NCBI GenBank assembly: GCA_030037635.1
Contig: JASHQH010000041.1
Coordinates: 1-40,481 of the forward strand
Length of the DNA: 40,481 nt
Origin: Acidobacteriaceae bacterium
Lineage (GTDB): Bacteria > Acidobacteriota > Terriglobia > Terriglobales > Acidobacteriaceae
Direction: 5' to 3'
The position numbers and the translations under genes were made by a program. Within the stretch, counting starts at the first letter, position 1; the number at the start of each line of letters is the position of its first letter. The notes below the pieces were generated by a model. The model was not told where the DNA came from and searched no databases. It saw only the letters and a list, made by a program, of their open reading frames with translations. Positions 33,649 to 40,481 of the stretch are shown piece by piece.

Positions 33649-34305
33649 TTGAGTATTTCGCAGACCGATCGCCCCCTGACCAGCCTGGGCATTCTGCTTT
33701 CGGGCCGCGGCTCCAACTTTCTGGCCATTGCAGAATCGATTCGCGCTGGGCGATTGAAGGGCGCCGAGATCGCGGTGGTGATCTCGAATGTGGCTAAGGC
33801 GCCGGGGATCGAAAAAGCCAAGGAACTTGGACTACCGCACGCAGTGCTGGTCTCGAAGGGACTGAAGCGCGAGGAGCACGACGCAAACGTGATGGCCTGC
33901 CTGCGCGCCCATCATGTAAACCTGGTTTGCCTGGCCGGCTATATGCGGCTGCTGTCGCCGGGGTTCGTGGCCGCGTTTCGTCATCGCATTCTCAACATTC
34001 ATCCTTCGCTGCTGCCTGCATTTCCGGGCCTGGAGGCGCAGGAACAGGCTTTTGCCTATGGCGTAAGGGTGACTGGGTGCACCGTGCATTTTGTCGATGA
34101 GGAGCTGGACCATGGGCCCATCGTGGTGCAGCGCGCAATTCCTGTGCTGGAAACCGACGATGCTGGCTCGCTGGCCGCACGCATCCTCAAGGAGGAGCAT
34201 TTGGCGTATACCGAGGCGATTGGCCGCGTGGTAAGTGGAGAATACGAAGTACGCGGACGGCGGTACGTCAAGAACAGGGATCAGGCAGCAGGCAATAGGG
34301 AATAA
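33649..34305 (+). CDS. purN: Phosphoribosylglycinamide formyltransferase
   Basis: Transfers a formyl group from 10-formyl-tetrahydrofolate to GAR. The 218-residue product has SGRGSNFLAI (phosphate loop), the catalytic region HPSLLPAFPG with the conserved Asn-Ile-His before it (ILNIHPS), and TVHFVDEELDHGPI with the catalytic aspartate. The start is TTG at 33649, with AAGGA about eight bases upstream; no ATG gives a full N-terminus. The C-terminus has a short basic tail (NRDQAAGNRE). It is coupled in pathway, and probably in transcription, to purM. Folate one-carbon units would be supplied partly by FolD, encoded about 4 kb away. Confidence 0.95.
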   Translation: MSISQTDRPLTSLGILLSGRGSNFLAIAESIRAGRLKGAEIAVVISNVAKAPGIEKAKELGLPHAVLVSKGLKREEHDANVMACLRAHHVNLVCLAGYMRLLSPGFVAAFRHRILNIHPSLLPAFPGLEAQEQAFAYGVRVTGCTVHFVDEELDHGPIVVQRAIPVLETDDAGSLAARILKEEHLAYTEAIGRVVSGEYEVRGRRYVKNRDQAAGNRE

Positions 34306-34817
34306 GACGGGCCGTCTCACCCGGGCGGGGTCCACCCCAACGACGTGTCAAGAGCCTGCCGGCTCGAATATTTCTTAAATATATTATTTTCATTCACTTA
34401 CGAATCGCGGCAATTTGCAGGGAATTTGCGCGCAATTGCCTAACCTTGACAATAGCCAGACAAGCAATCCAGGAGCAGGGCCGGGAAAAGGAGTAAACCC
34501 TCCCCACCCCTCCATCCCCTGCGCCTTTCGAAGCCCCAAGCGGGCAGGTGTTTCGGCCAGAAACGGTCGAGAGGCGCGGCGATGGACGGCGCGGTCGTGT
34601 GCCCAACCGGAAGTTTGTCTGGCGCGGAGCGGCTCCACCGGATGCGATGACCGGAACCACGGCAACATCCGCCTCTTGACAGCCGCTGCGGTCCACGTGC
34701 ACGGGCCGGTGCAATTGCCCCGGCCCATGCGCGGGAGATGCACTCGAGGGAACGAAAAAAGAGCCAAAGGAATTGCAGATGCCGCAGTGAGAAGACGCGG
34801 CGCGAAGGAGATTGGGA
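34306..34817. other. 512-base stretch without a credible gene, rich in dyad symmetry
   Basis: Open frames exist on both strands but have no family likeness and no good starts. The stretch holds an A/T-rich island at about 34363-34395, unusual for this genome; a palindromic TTGCGCGCAA at 34426-34435 with further partly matched flanks (GCAATT...AATTGC); a TTGACA at 34446-34451 without a good -10; and a perfect hairpin GGGCCGG/CCGGCCC (34703-34709 with 34720-34726). It leads into the gene at 34818. It may hold that gene's promoter and a structured leader or small RNA. Confidence 0.4.
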
Positions 34818-35687
34818 ATGAGTTTGATGACGAATAGCTGGAATCATCCGAAGACATCGGCAGCGGGACTGCTGATTGCGGTCGTGAGCGTTGCGGGCGT
34901 TCTGTCGCAGCAGGGCGTGACGCTGGGCAAGGCGGGGACGGGCACAGTGGTGTCGCTGGTGAGTGCGCTGGCCACGGCGCTGCTGGGGTTGCTGGCCAAG
35001 GATCCGGAGATAGGGAGCGCGGGAGCAAGCGAACAAGCCGCCCCACCGAGCACAAATCGTTCGCCGGGGAGCACGGCGAAGCTGGGCGTGTGGTTGCTGA
35101 TTCTGCTCATGGTTTCGATGCCGTGGATGCAGGGATGCTCAGGCGTTAGCGTGGCGCAGGACATTGTGAACTGGACGCCGTCGTTGCAAAGTGCCGTGGC
35201 CACGGTGGATTCGACTGCGGCCGTGCTGGCGCCGGCCGACGCGCCGATTTTCACCGCCGCAACCGCGGGATTCGATGCTGCGAGCAATCTGCTGGTGGTG
35301 CAGGCCAAGGCCTACCTGGCGAATCCGTCGGCGGGAATCTTGCAACAATTGCAAACCCAGATTGTGACCTTTCAACAGCAGGTGAATGCGGCGCTGCTCG
35401 ACTCGGCAAAGATCGTCGATGCGGCAAGCCAGCAGCATGCGCTGGCGGCCATCCAGGGAGTGGGCACAATCGTCAGCGCGATTCTCTCGCTGGTGGCTTC
35501 GGTTTCAAGCAAAGCGGCCGTGGCGCGCATGGCGGCGCAGTCAGGCGTGAAGTTGAGCATGGTGCGTCCGTATTGGAACGACTCGCTGGCGGCAGAAACG
35601 GTGGCCGCACATTACAACGAGCCCATCGCGTTGGCGCGCGTGCAGATAGCGCAGGCAGAGCAAGAACAGATGAAAGCCGGGTTCTGA
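34818..35687 (+). CDS. Holin-like N-terminus joined to a lipoprotein-like domain, 289 residues
   Basis: No family is named with confidence. Residues 1-65 look like a small phage-holin-type protein, with a polar start and two hydrophobic stretches (AAGLLIAVVSVAGVL and TVVSLVSALATALLGLL) ending in AKDPE. A Pro/Ser linker follows. Then a third hydrophobic stretch, LGVWLLILLMVSMPWMQGCSG, reads like a complete lipoprotein signal with lipobox. The rest (about 110-289) is Ala/Gln-rich, helical and coiled-coil-like (LQQLQTQIVTFQQQVNAALL). Normally such parts would be separate genes. AAGGAG seven bases before the ATG at 34818 sets the start; a GTG at about 35088 could start the second part alone. It is convergent with the HtrA-type gene. 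Confidence 0.6.
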   Translation: MSLMTNSWNHPKTSAAGLLIAVVSVAGVLSQQGVTLGKAGTGTVVSLVSALATALLGLLAKDPEIGSAGASEQAAPPSTNRSPGSTAKLGVWLLILLMVSMPWMQGCSGVSVAQDIVNWTPSLQSAVATVDSTAAVLAPADAPIFTAATAGFDAASNLLVVQAKAYLANPSAGILQQLQTQIVTFQQQVNAALLDSAKIVDAASQQHALAAIQGVGTIVSAILSLVASVSSKAAVARMAAQSGVKLSMVRPYWNDSLAAETVAAHYNEPIALARVQIAQAEQEQMKAGF

Positions 35688-35706
35688 AGACAGGAGTCCG
35701 TGGTAT

Positions 35707-35743
35707 CCCAGGTTAGGCGCAAAGACAAAACGCCGAACCTGGG
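35707..35743. terminator. Bidirectional hairpin between convergent genes
   Basis: CCCAGGTT (35707-35714) pairs with AACCTGGG (35736-35743) and, after one mismatch, GGCG (35716-35719) with CGCC (35731-35734), around an A-rich 11-base loop. It separates the convergent genes ending at 35687 and 35756. Confidence 0.7.
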
Positions 35744-35755
35744 GCACCCATGGAT

Positions 35756-36919
35756 CTAGATGTTGGTTTCCTTGGCTTGGCCCAGAGTGACATTGACGGT
35801 CAAGCGGCGCCGGCCGCGGACAACGGTGATGCTGATGGTGTCGCCAGCCTGGTGCTTGTCCATGATGGCCGTGATGTCCTGCGGATCGGTGATCTCATGA
35901 CCGTCGATGGCGACGATCAGGTCGCCGCCGAGCATGATGGGCGAGTTGCCCAGGTAGGCCTGCTCGTTGCCGCCATGCAGGCCGGCACGCTCGGCCGCAC
36001 TGCCCGGAAGCACTTTCTGGATGAGCACTCCGGAGTCGGCGGCCAATCCCATCTGCGAGGCCAAGTCGGGATCGATGGCGAGAGAGGAGATGCCCAGCGA
36101 AGGCCGATTGAGGTGCCCATACCGGATGAGGTCCCCGAGCACGGCCTTGGCAGTGTTGATCGGAATGGCGAAGCCGATGCCGGAGCTCTGGTCAGCGCCG
36201 TTCGACGCGATCATGGTGTTGATGCCGATGACCTCGCCTGAAGAGTTCAGCAGTGGGCCGCCGGAATTGCCGGGATTGATGGCGGCGTCGGTTTGAATGG
36301 CGTCCTCAATGGGCCCGCCGTCGGCGCTGCGGATGGGACGGATGGCGCTGATGATACCGCGCGTCATGGTCCCGGCCAGCCCGAAGGGATTGCCGATGGC
36401 ATAGACCTTTTGTCCGACATTGAGCTGCGATGAGTCGGCCAGCGTAACCGGCTGCAAATTTGTAGCATCGATCTGCAACAGCGCCAGGTCGTGCGTGCGG
36501 TCGGTGCCGATCACCTTGGCGGCAAACTTGTGCTTGTCATTCAACTGCACCTCGATGCCTCGATTGGCGCCGGCAATCACGTGATAGTTGGTCAGAATGT
36601 GGCCGGATTTGTCGAGAATGAAGCCCGAACCCTGTCCCTGTTGCGGCACGGTTCCATAAAAGAAGTCGAAGACCAATGCAGTGGAAGTAATATTCACCAC
36701 CGACGGCGAAACTTTTTTGTAAATAGCGATGTTGTTCTGCTCTTCAGCGTCGTAGGCCGGCGCCGCGTGCGCTTCGGTCAGCTCCAGAGGGGTATTGCTG
36801 CCGCCGGAGCCGATCACCGTTGGGCGGTCAGAAGACAGGCGAGGTTCGAAATGCGTGGTCAGAAACCAGAATCCGCCCACCAAAAGAACGACAACCAAGA
36901 GAATCCGGCTCAGTCTCAT
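35756..36919 (-). CDS. HtrA/DegP-type periplasmic serine protease with one PDZ domain
   Basis: A 387-residue envelope protease with an N-terminal membrane anchor (MRLSRILLVVVLLVGGFWFL), a trypsin-like domain and a C-terminal PDZ domain. The triad is His in TNYHVIAG, Asp in THDLALLQ and Ser in GNSGGPLL. The PDZ part begins around LGISSLAIDP and includes GDLIVAIDGHEI and a closing ISITVVRGRR. A single PDZ and an anchor make it DegS-like in layout, but a role in sensing unfolded outer-membrane proteins is inference. The ATG at 36919 is preferred over TTG at 36928. No sigma-E regulators lie nearby. Confidence 0.93.
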   Translation of the reverse strand: MRLSRILLVVVLLVGGFWFLTTHFEPRLSSDRPTVIGSGGSNTPLELTEAHAAPAYDAEEQNNIAIYKKVSPSVVNITSTALVFDFFYGTVPQQGQGSGFILDKSGHILTNYHVIAGANRGIEVQLNDKHKFAAKVIGTDRTHDLALLQIDATNLQPVTLADSSQLNVGQKVYAIGNPFGLAGTMTRGIISAIRPIRSADGGPIEDAIQTDAAINPGNSGGPLLNSSGEVIGINTMIASNGADQSSGIGFAIPINTAKAVLGDLIRYGHLNRPSLGISSLAIDPDLASQMGLAADSGVLIQKVLPGSAAERAGLHGGNEQAYLGNSPIMLGGDLIVAIDGHEITDPQDITAIMDKHQAGDTISITVVRGRRRLTVNVTLGQAKETNI

Positions 36920-37007
36920 AGATTGCAAACCTGAAAATCCTTCCCGTACTGCTTACGATGGCCGCCAGGCAAAGTTCCATCGCGATCGGAGGCACAAAAT
37001 CCTCTTC

Positions 37008-37736
37008 TTATTGTAGAGACAAGTTCCCTGGAGAATTGTTGCTGGCTCCGTTACTGGCCGCCACTAGGCGCGGCCACAGGGTTTGTACCTGGACGCGGAG
37101 AGCGCTGATATCGCCTGAGTTATCAAGCACATAATCGGCTTCACGGACCTTCTCAGCGTCGGGGACCTGGTGCGCCAGGCGGATGCGTGCATCGGCTTCG
37201 ATCGACTCGCGGCTGGCCTTCGAAACAGCGCCACGAAATGACGAAGATTGGATGCGCGCGGTGTAGCGGGCGATTTTGACCTCGTCGGGAGCAGTGACAA
37301 CGATCAACCTGTCGATGCGCCGGCGCCAATCGGCTAAATTGCTTTCTGTTTCGCCGCGGGCGCGGGCATCGCGCACCACCTCAAAAACGAGCGCCGACTC
37401 GATCACGGCGACCGCCGATCGATCGCGAGCGAAAACCTCGTCCATCCAACGCCGCTGCGCTTCGATCACCGGCGGATGAACGATGGCATTGAGTTCCTTG
37501 ATCCGGCCTTGGCGAAAAGCGAGGTCGGCCAGACGGGCGCGATCCAGATGGCCGTCGGGCAAAACCACCTCAGGCGAGAAGACACGAAGAATCTCGGCGT
37601 AGACCTCCTGGCCGGGCTCCATGAGCGCACGGCCCAGCGCGTCGGCCTCGATGACCTGAGCCCCGAGGTCGCGCAGCATGGCGGCCACGGTGCTCTTGCC
37701 GGAGCCCAGACTGCCGGTGAGAGCGACCCTCAGCAT
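37008..37736 (-). CDS. coaE: Dephospho-CoA kinase
   Basis: Phosphorylates the 3' hydroxyl of dephospho-CoA with ATP, the last step of coenzyme A synthesis. The 242-residue product opens with the P-loop GSLGSGKST (residues 8-16). The lid and substrate segments VIEADALGRALMEPG and HLDRARLADLAF are typical, as is VIESALVFEV. It has about 30 residues more than the usual 200-210, in an acidic/basic C-terminal tail with AASNGASNNSPGN, which may be disordered. The start lies three bases after the folD stop, so the two are one operon. Pantothenate made by PanB and PanC, encoded elsewhere in this window, feeds this pathway. Confidence 0.95.
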   Translation of the reverse strand: MLRVALTGSLGSGKSTVAAMLRDLGAQVIEADALGRALMEPGQEVYAEILRVFSPEVVLPDGHLDRARLADLAFRQGRIKELNAIVHPPVIEAQRRWMDEVFARDRSAVAVIESALVFEVVRDARARGETESNLADWRRRIDRLIVVTAPDEVKIARYTARIQSSSFRGAVSKASRESIEADARIRLAHQVPDAEKVREADYVLDNSGDISALRVQVQTLWPRLVAASNGASNNSPGNLSLQ

Positions 37737-37739
37737 GAG

Positions 37740-38654
37740 CTAGAGCCCCCGCCGCAGTTTAGCGGCGCGTACGGTGTTGGCCATGAGCATGGCGATGGTA
37801 AGCAGGCCTACGCCGCCGGGTACAGGAGTGTAGGCTCCGCCAACCTGAAAGGCGTGTGGATCGATATCGCCGACGATGGTCGAGCCGCGCTTGGCGAAGG
37901 CCGCTTCGCGCTTTGCGTCGCCTTTGAAGAAGCGGTCGAATTCATCGCGCGTGGTAAGGCGATTAATTCCAACATCGATGAGCGTAGCGCCGGGGCGAAC
38001 CATGTCGGGCGTGATGAAGCCGGGGCGGCCGATGGCTGCAACCAGAATGTCAGCCTGGCGCGTGATCTCTCCGAGCTTCCGGGTCTTGGAGTGGCAGATC
38101 GTTACCGTTGCGTTTTCGTGAAGCAAAAGGATAGCCACGGGCTTGCCCACAATGTCGCTGCGGCCGACGACGACCGCGTGCTGGCCCGCGATGGGAATGT
38201 TGCTGCGCTTGAGGATTTCGATGATGCCGGCGGGCGTGCAGGGTACCAGAGCCGGACGGCCAGCTAGCAGACGGCCTGCGTTGACGGGATGAAAGCCGTC
38301 GACGTCCTTTGCGGGATCGACGGCTTCCAGCAGCCTTTTCGAGTCGATCTGCGGGGGAAGAGGAAGCTGGATGAGGACGCCGTCGATATCGTCGCGCGCG
38401 TTGAGATCGGCCACGAGGTCGAGCATCGCCTCGGTGGTCACGTCGGCAGCCGGCGTGATCAGATCGCTGTACAGGCCCAGGTCGGCACAGGCCTGCACCT
38501 TGCTGCGGACGTAAATCTCCGATGCAGCGACGTGCCCCACGAGAACGGCAGCCAGACCGGGCCGCACGCCACGCGCGGCCAGCTTGCCAACCTCTTCAGC
38601 TACTTCATGTTTGATCGCTGCTGCGATGGACGCGCCATCGAGAATCCTGGGCAT
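37740..38654 (-). CDS. folD: Bifunctional methylenetetrahydrofolate dehydrogenase / cyclohydrolase
   Basis: Interconverts 5,10-methylene- and 10-formyl-tetrahydrofolate in two steps with NADP. The 304 residues have the catalytic lysine in YVRSKVQAC, the substrate loop IQLPLPPQID, the DGFHPVNAGRL motif, PCTPAGI, and the dinucleotide-binding VVVGRSDIVGKPVAILLL. Close to the end is PVPGGVGLLTIAMLM. The ATG at 38654, with GGAG upstream, is preferred over a TTG at 38666. It leads coaE. It is divergent from the respiratory cluster, so the operator cluster at 38714-38742 may act on either side. Confidence 0.95.
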   Translation of the reverse strand: MPRILDGASIAAAIKHEVAEEVGKLAARGVRPGLAAVLVGHVAASEIYVRSKVQACADLGLYSDLITPAADVTTEAMLDLVADLNARDDIDGVLIQLPLPPQIDSKRLLEAVDPAKDVDGFHPVNAGRLLAGRPALVPCTPAGIIEILKRSNIPIAGQHAVVVGRSDIVGKPVAILLLHENATVTICHSKTRKLGEITRQADILVAAIGRPGFITPDMVRPGATLIDVGINRLTTRDEFDRFFKGDAKREAAFAKRGSTIVGDIDPHAFQVGGAYTPVPGGVGLLTIAMLMANTVRAAKLRRGL

Positions 38655-38713
38655 CTTGCGCTCCAAAGTTCATGGTATCGCCTGGGGGTGCCTTGAACCT
38701 CGCGCGAGCTACG

Positions 38714-38742
38714 TCACATCGGTATGTGAGCTATCTCACATA
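38714..38742. promoter_or_regulatory. CRP/FNR-family operator cluster with overlapping palindromes
   Basis: TGTGA (38725-38729) and TCACA (38736-38740) are separated by six bases, the exact E. coli CRP arrangement, with arms extended to seven perfect bases (TATGTGA, TCACATA). A further half-site TCACAT (38714-38719) forms a second palindrome with ATGTGA across four bases. More half-site-like words (GTGTG, TCACA) occur at 38783-38809. The whole lies between the divergent folD and cytochrome genes. Confidence 0.65.
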
Positions 38743-38850
38743 CAGTCGCGAACTGAATCCCTAACGTCGGAGGTGTTCGAAAGTGTGCCACATCACAATG
38801 TTGGTCACAGGGGCACCTTTCGGAACTGGCTCCAGCGGAGATGGCGCTCA

Positions 38851-39348
38851 ATGAGCGGTTTGAAGGATGCAGCACATCTTTTTCGGTTTGCGGGGCTCTT
38901 CGTCATCGCGTTTTTGGTGTTTTTGCTGATACGCGGGCACGTAGTTCCGAAGACATTCGGAGAGTACGGTCATTATCGCGGGGCGGCGATCGCGGGCGTT
39001 GCGGCACATCCAGTGCAATTCGCCGGGCACCAGGCGTGCGAGGCCTGCCATACCGATATTGCCGACACCAAGACGAAAGGGAAACATGCGCACGTGAACT
39101 GCGAGGCCTGCCATGGGGCGCTGGCGGTGCATTCGGACGATCCGGCGTCGGTGACACCGGCAAAGCCGGACACGGCGGTTCTGTGCGCCCGCTGCCACAC
39201 GGCCAGCGCAGCCAAGCCCAAGGGTTTTCCCCAAGTGGATCCTGCGGATCACTCGGGAGGCGTGCCTTGCCAGACCTGCCACAATCCGCACAGCCCGGCC
39301 ATCGGCGCGGATGCGGGTACGGGCAATGCCGCGGGAGGTGCGAAATGA
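38851..39348 (+). CDS. Membrane-anchored tetraheme cytochrome c (NrfH/c3-like)
   Basis: A 165-residue protein with an uncleaved N-terminal anchor (LFRFAGLFVIAFLVFLLIRG) and four heme motifs: CEACH (63-67), CEACH (84-88), CARCH (112-116) and CQTCH (140-144). The heme spacing and extra histidines (HAHV, AVHSDD) resemble c3-type or NrfH-like quinol-linked cytochromes. The ATG at 38851 gives the compact protein; GGAG is ten bases upstream. It should face the periplasm and pass electrons between the quinone-linked complex and other carriers. The stop overlaps the next gene's start (ATGA at 39345). It is the first gene of a three-gene respiratory module. Confidence 0.88.
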   Translation: MSGLKDAAHLFRFAGLFVIAFLVFLLIRGHVVPKTFGEYGHYRGAAIAGVAAHPVQFAGHQACEACHTDIADTKTKGKHAHVNCEACHGALAVHSDDPASVTPAKPDTAVLCARCHTASAAKPKGFPQVDPADHSGGVPCQTCHNPHSPAIGADAGTGNAAGGAK

Positions 39349-40076
39349 ACATCACGCGGCGCCATCTGATGATTCTGTTGCCGGCGGCGGCCGTGGCATG
39401 GGAACACGTGCTCGCCGGGACGCCGGAGACCTCGCCCAACTACCAGATGAGCGAGCACTGGTGGGGCATGCTGGTCGACATTCCCAAGTGCATTGGTTGC
39501 GGCAACTGCGTACGCGCCTGCCAGACGGAGAACGACGTGCCGGATGGATTTTTCCGTACCTGGGTGGAACGCTACCACGTGGATGACTGGCACATGACCA
39601 CGCCCGAGGTGATTTCGCCCGATGGCGGCAAGGAGGGATTCCCGGTTGCCAAGGAGGATGAAGGCAAGTACTTCTTTGTGCCCAAGCTTTGCAACCACTG
39701 CGCAGATTCGCCCTGCACGCAGGTGTGCCCGGTGGGCGCGACCTTCATCAGCCCCGACGGCGTAGTGCTGGTGGACCAGACCTACTGCCTGGGTTGTGCT
39801 TACTGCGTGCAAGCCTGCCCGTACGGCTGCCGCTACCTGCATCCCAAGAAACACGTGGCCGACAAGTGCACGCTGTGCTACCACCGCATTACCAAGGGGC
39901 TGACAACGGCGTGCTGCGAAGCGTGCCCCACGGGAGCGCGCCAACTCGCCGACTTGAAGAATCCCAATGATCCGATTCATGAGTTTCTGAGGACGCACGC
40001 GGTGCAGGTGCTGAAGCCGCAGATGGCCACCGGCGCCAAGGTGTATTACGACGGGCTGGATGGATCGGTGCGATGA
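39345..40076 (+). CDS. Tat-exported four-cluster 4Fe-4S electron-transfer protein
   Basis: A 243-residue ferredoxin-like subunit of the HybA/PsrB/DmsB family. It has a twin-arginine signal (NITRRHLMILLPAAAVAW), so it folds before export. Four cysteine sets bind [4Fe-4S] clusters: CIGCGNCVRAC (49-59), CNHCADSPCTQVC (from 116), CLGCAYCVQAC, and CTLC with CCEAC. It passes electrons between a catalytic or heme subunit and a membrane quinone-binding subunit. The start overlaps the cytochrome stop, and the NrfD-like gene follows at 40150. No molybdopterin catalytic subunit is visible in the window; it may lie to the right, or the module may work as a quinone:cytochrome oxidoreductase. Confidence 0.93.
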   Translation: MNITRRHLMILLPAAAVAWEHVLAGTPETSPNYQMSEHWWGMLVDIPKCIGCGNCVRACQTENDVPDGFFRTWVERYHVDDWHMTTPEVISPDGGKEGFPVAKEDEGKYFFVPKLCNHCADSPCTQVCPVGATFISPDGVVLVDQTYCLGCAYCVQACPYGCRYLHPKKHVADKCTLCYHRITKGLTTACCEACPTGARQLADLKNPNDPIHEFLRTHAVQVLKPQMATGAKVYYDGLDGSVR

Positions 40077-40149
40077 GGCAGGGAACAAGGAACCCAGAAA
40101 GCCAGGACCGCAACGAAGAGCTGGAAGCTGGTAGCTAGGAGCTGTATTT

Positions 40150-40481
40150 ATGAGCGGCGTTGAAGGCTTCATGTATCCCAACGAATACGCGCTGCAGTGG
40201 AGCATCCTGATTGTCCTGTATCCGTTCATCACCGGACTGGTCGCGGGTGCTTTCATTCTGGCGTCGCTGGAGCGCGTCTTCCTCGTGGAGGCGGTCAAGC
40301 CCACGTACCGGCTGGCGCTGTTGACGGCGCTGGCGTTTCTGTTGGACGCCCCGCTGCCCCTGCAGCTCCACCTGGGCCATCCTGAGCGTTCGCCGGAGAT
40401 GTACTTCACGCCGCACGGCACTTCGGCCATGGCCATGTTCGGCTATGTATACCTCTGGTACTTGATGGCGGTGCTGGTGTT
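40150..40481 (+). CDS. NrfD/PsrC-like quinone-interacting membrane subunit (cut by window edge)
   Basis: The first 110 codons of a polytopic membrane protein. The start ATG at 40150 follows AGGAG by nine bases. The sequence begins MSGVEGFMYPNEYALQWSIL, with hydrophobic helices at about residues 18-40, 54-72 and 93-110, and a loop with LHLGHPERSPEMYFTPHGTS; the (L/H)GHPER turn is characteristic of NrfD/PsrC. This class oxidises or reduces menaquinone/ubiquinone and may couple this to charge movement. It is the natural partner of the Tat FeS protein 73 bases upstream. The C-terminal part and any later genes are outside the window. Confidence 0.88.
   Translation, partial: MSGVEGFMYPNEYALQWSILIVLYPFITGLVAGAFILASLERVFLVEAVKPTYRLALLTALAFLLDAPLPLQLHLGHPERSPEMYFTPHGTSAMAMFGYVYLWYLMAVLV

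Noticed and set aside
34415..34837. Plus-strand frame of 140 codons before the holin-like gene
   Set aside because: Its translation is low in hydrophobic core residues and compositionally odd, it overlaps the next gene in another frame, and it lacks a ribosome site.

Overview
This is a bacterial chromosome segment of about 60% G+C carrying mostly ordinary single-copy genes. The mix suggests an Acidobacteriota member, probably class Terriglobia. The pointers are a pyrR-pyrB-pyrC operon, a very large secreted NHL/Ig-like protein of the 'choice-of-anchor D' type, several c-type cytochromes, and a multiheme cytochrome / Tat FeS protein / NrfD respiratory module. This assignment is inference from family content; no rRNA gene is present to confirm it.

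Layout. 1-1560: an APC amino-acid permease (minus strand) that runs off the left edge, then tRNA-Leu(UAA) with a partial copy of its own 3' end beside it. 2018-5037: pyrR, pyrB and pyrC (UMP synthesis and its regulator). 5166-8882: an alditol-oxidase-like flavoprotein, a ribbon-helix-helix regulator behind a long inverted repeat, a CPBP membrane protease, an unknown protein and a small membrane protein. 9125-15688: a secreted block made of a di-heme cytochrome c peroxidase-like lipoprotein, translationally overlapped with a 1041-residue NHL beta-propeller/Ig-like protein, then a subtilisin-like protease. 15786-21497: fatty-acid desaturase, a low-complexity secreted protein, peroxiredoxin Bcp, a 3-methyladenine DNA glycosylase with an internal minisatellite, a di-heme cytochrome, ThpR and ribosomal protein L28.

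21593-29570: MsrB, RidA, a DUF1761 membrane protein, an Fpg-like DNA glycosylase, panC and panB on the minus strand, a divergent GT2-GtrA glycosyltransferase and polysaccharide deacetylase, and hemL. 29593-32348: two small membrane proteins that look like tandem paralogues, one of them frameshifted, next to a class C beta-lactamase-fold hydrolase. 32512-34305: purM and purN. 34306-34817: a 512-base gene-poor stretch with strong dyad symmetry, leading to an unusual holin-like plus lipoprotein-like fusion. 35756-38654: an HtrA-type protease, coaE and folD. 38714-40481: a CRP/FNR-type operator cluster in front of a tetraheme cytochrome, a Tat-exported four-cluster ferredoxin and the start of an NrfD/PsrC quinone-interacting subunit, cut by the right edge.

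The points most worth following are the CRP/FNR-like half-site cluster with the respiratory module, the peroxidase plus NHL/Ig surface pair with its odd interrupted C-terminus, the holin-lipoprotein fusion with its structured upstream region, the self-complementary operator in front of the RHH gene, the 22-base minisatellite inside the glycosylase gene, and several genes whose -10 boxes predict (near-)leaderless mRNAs.
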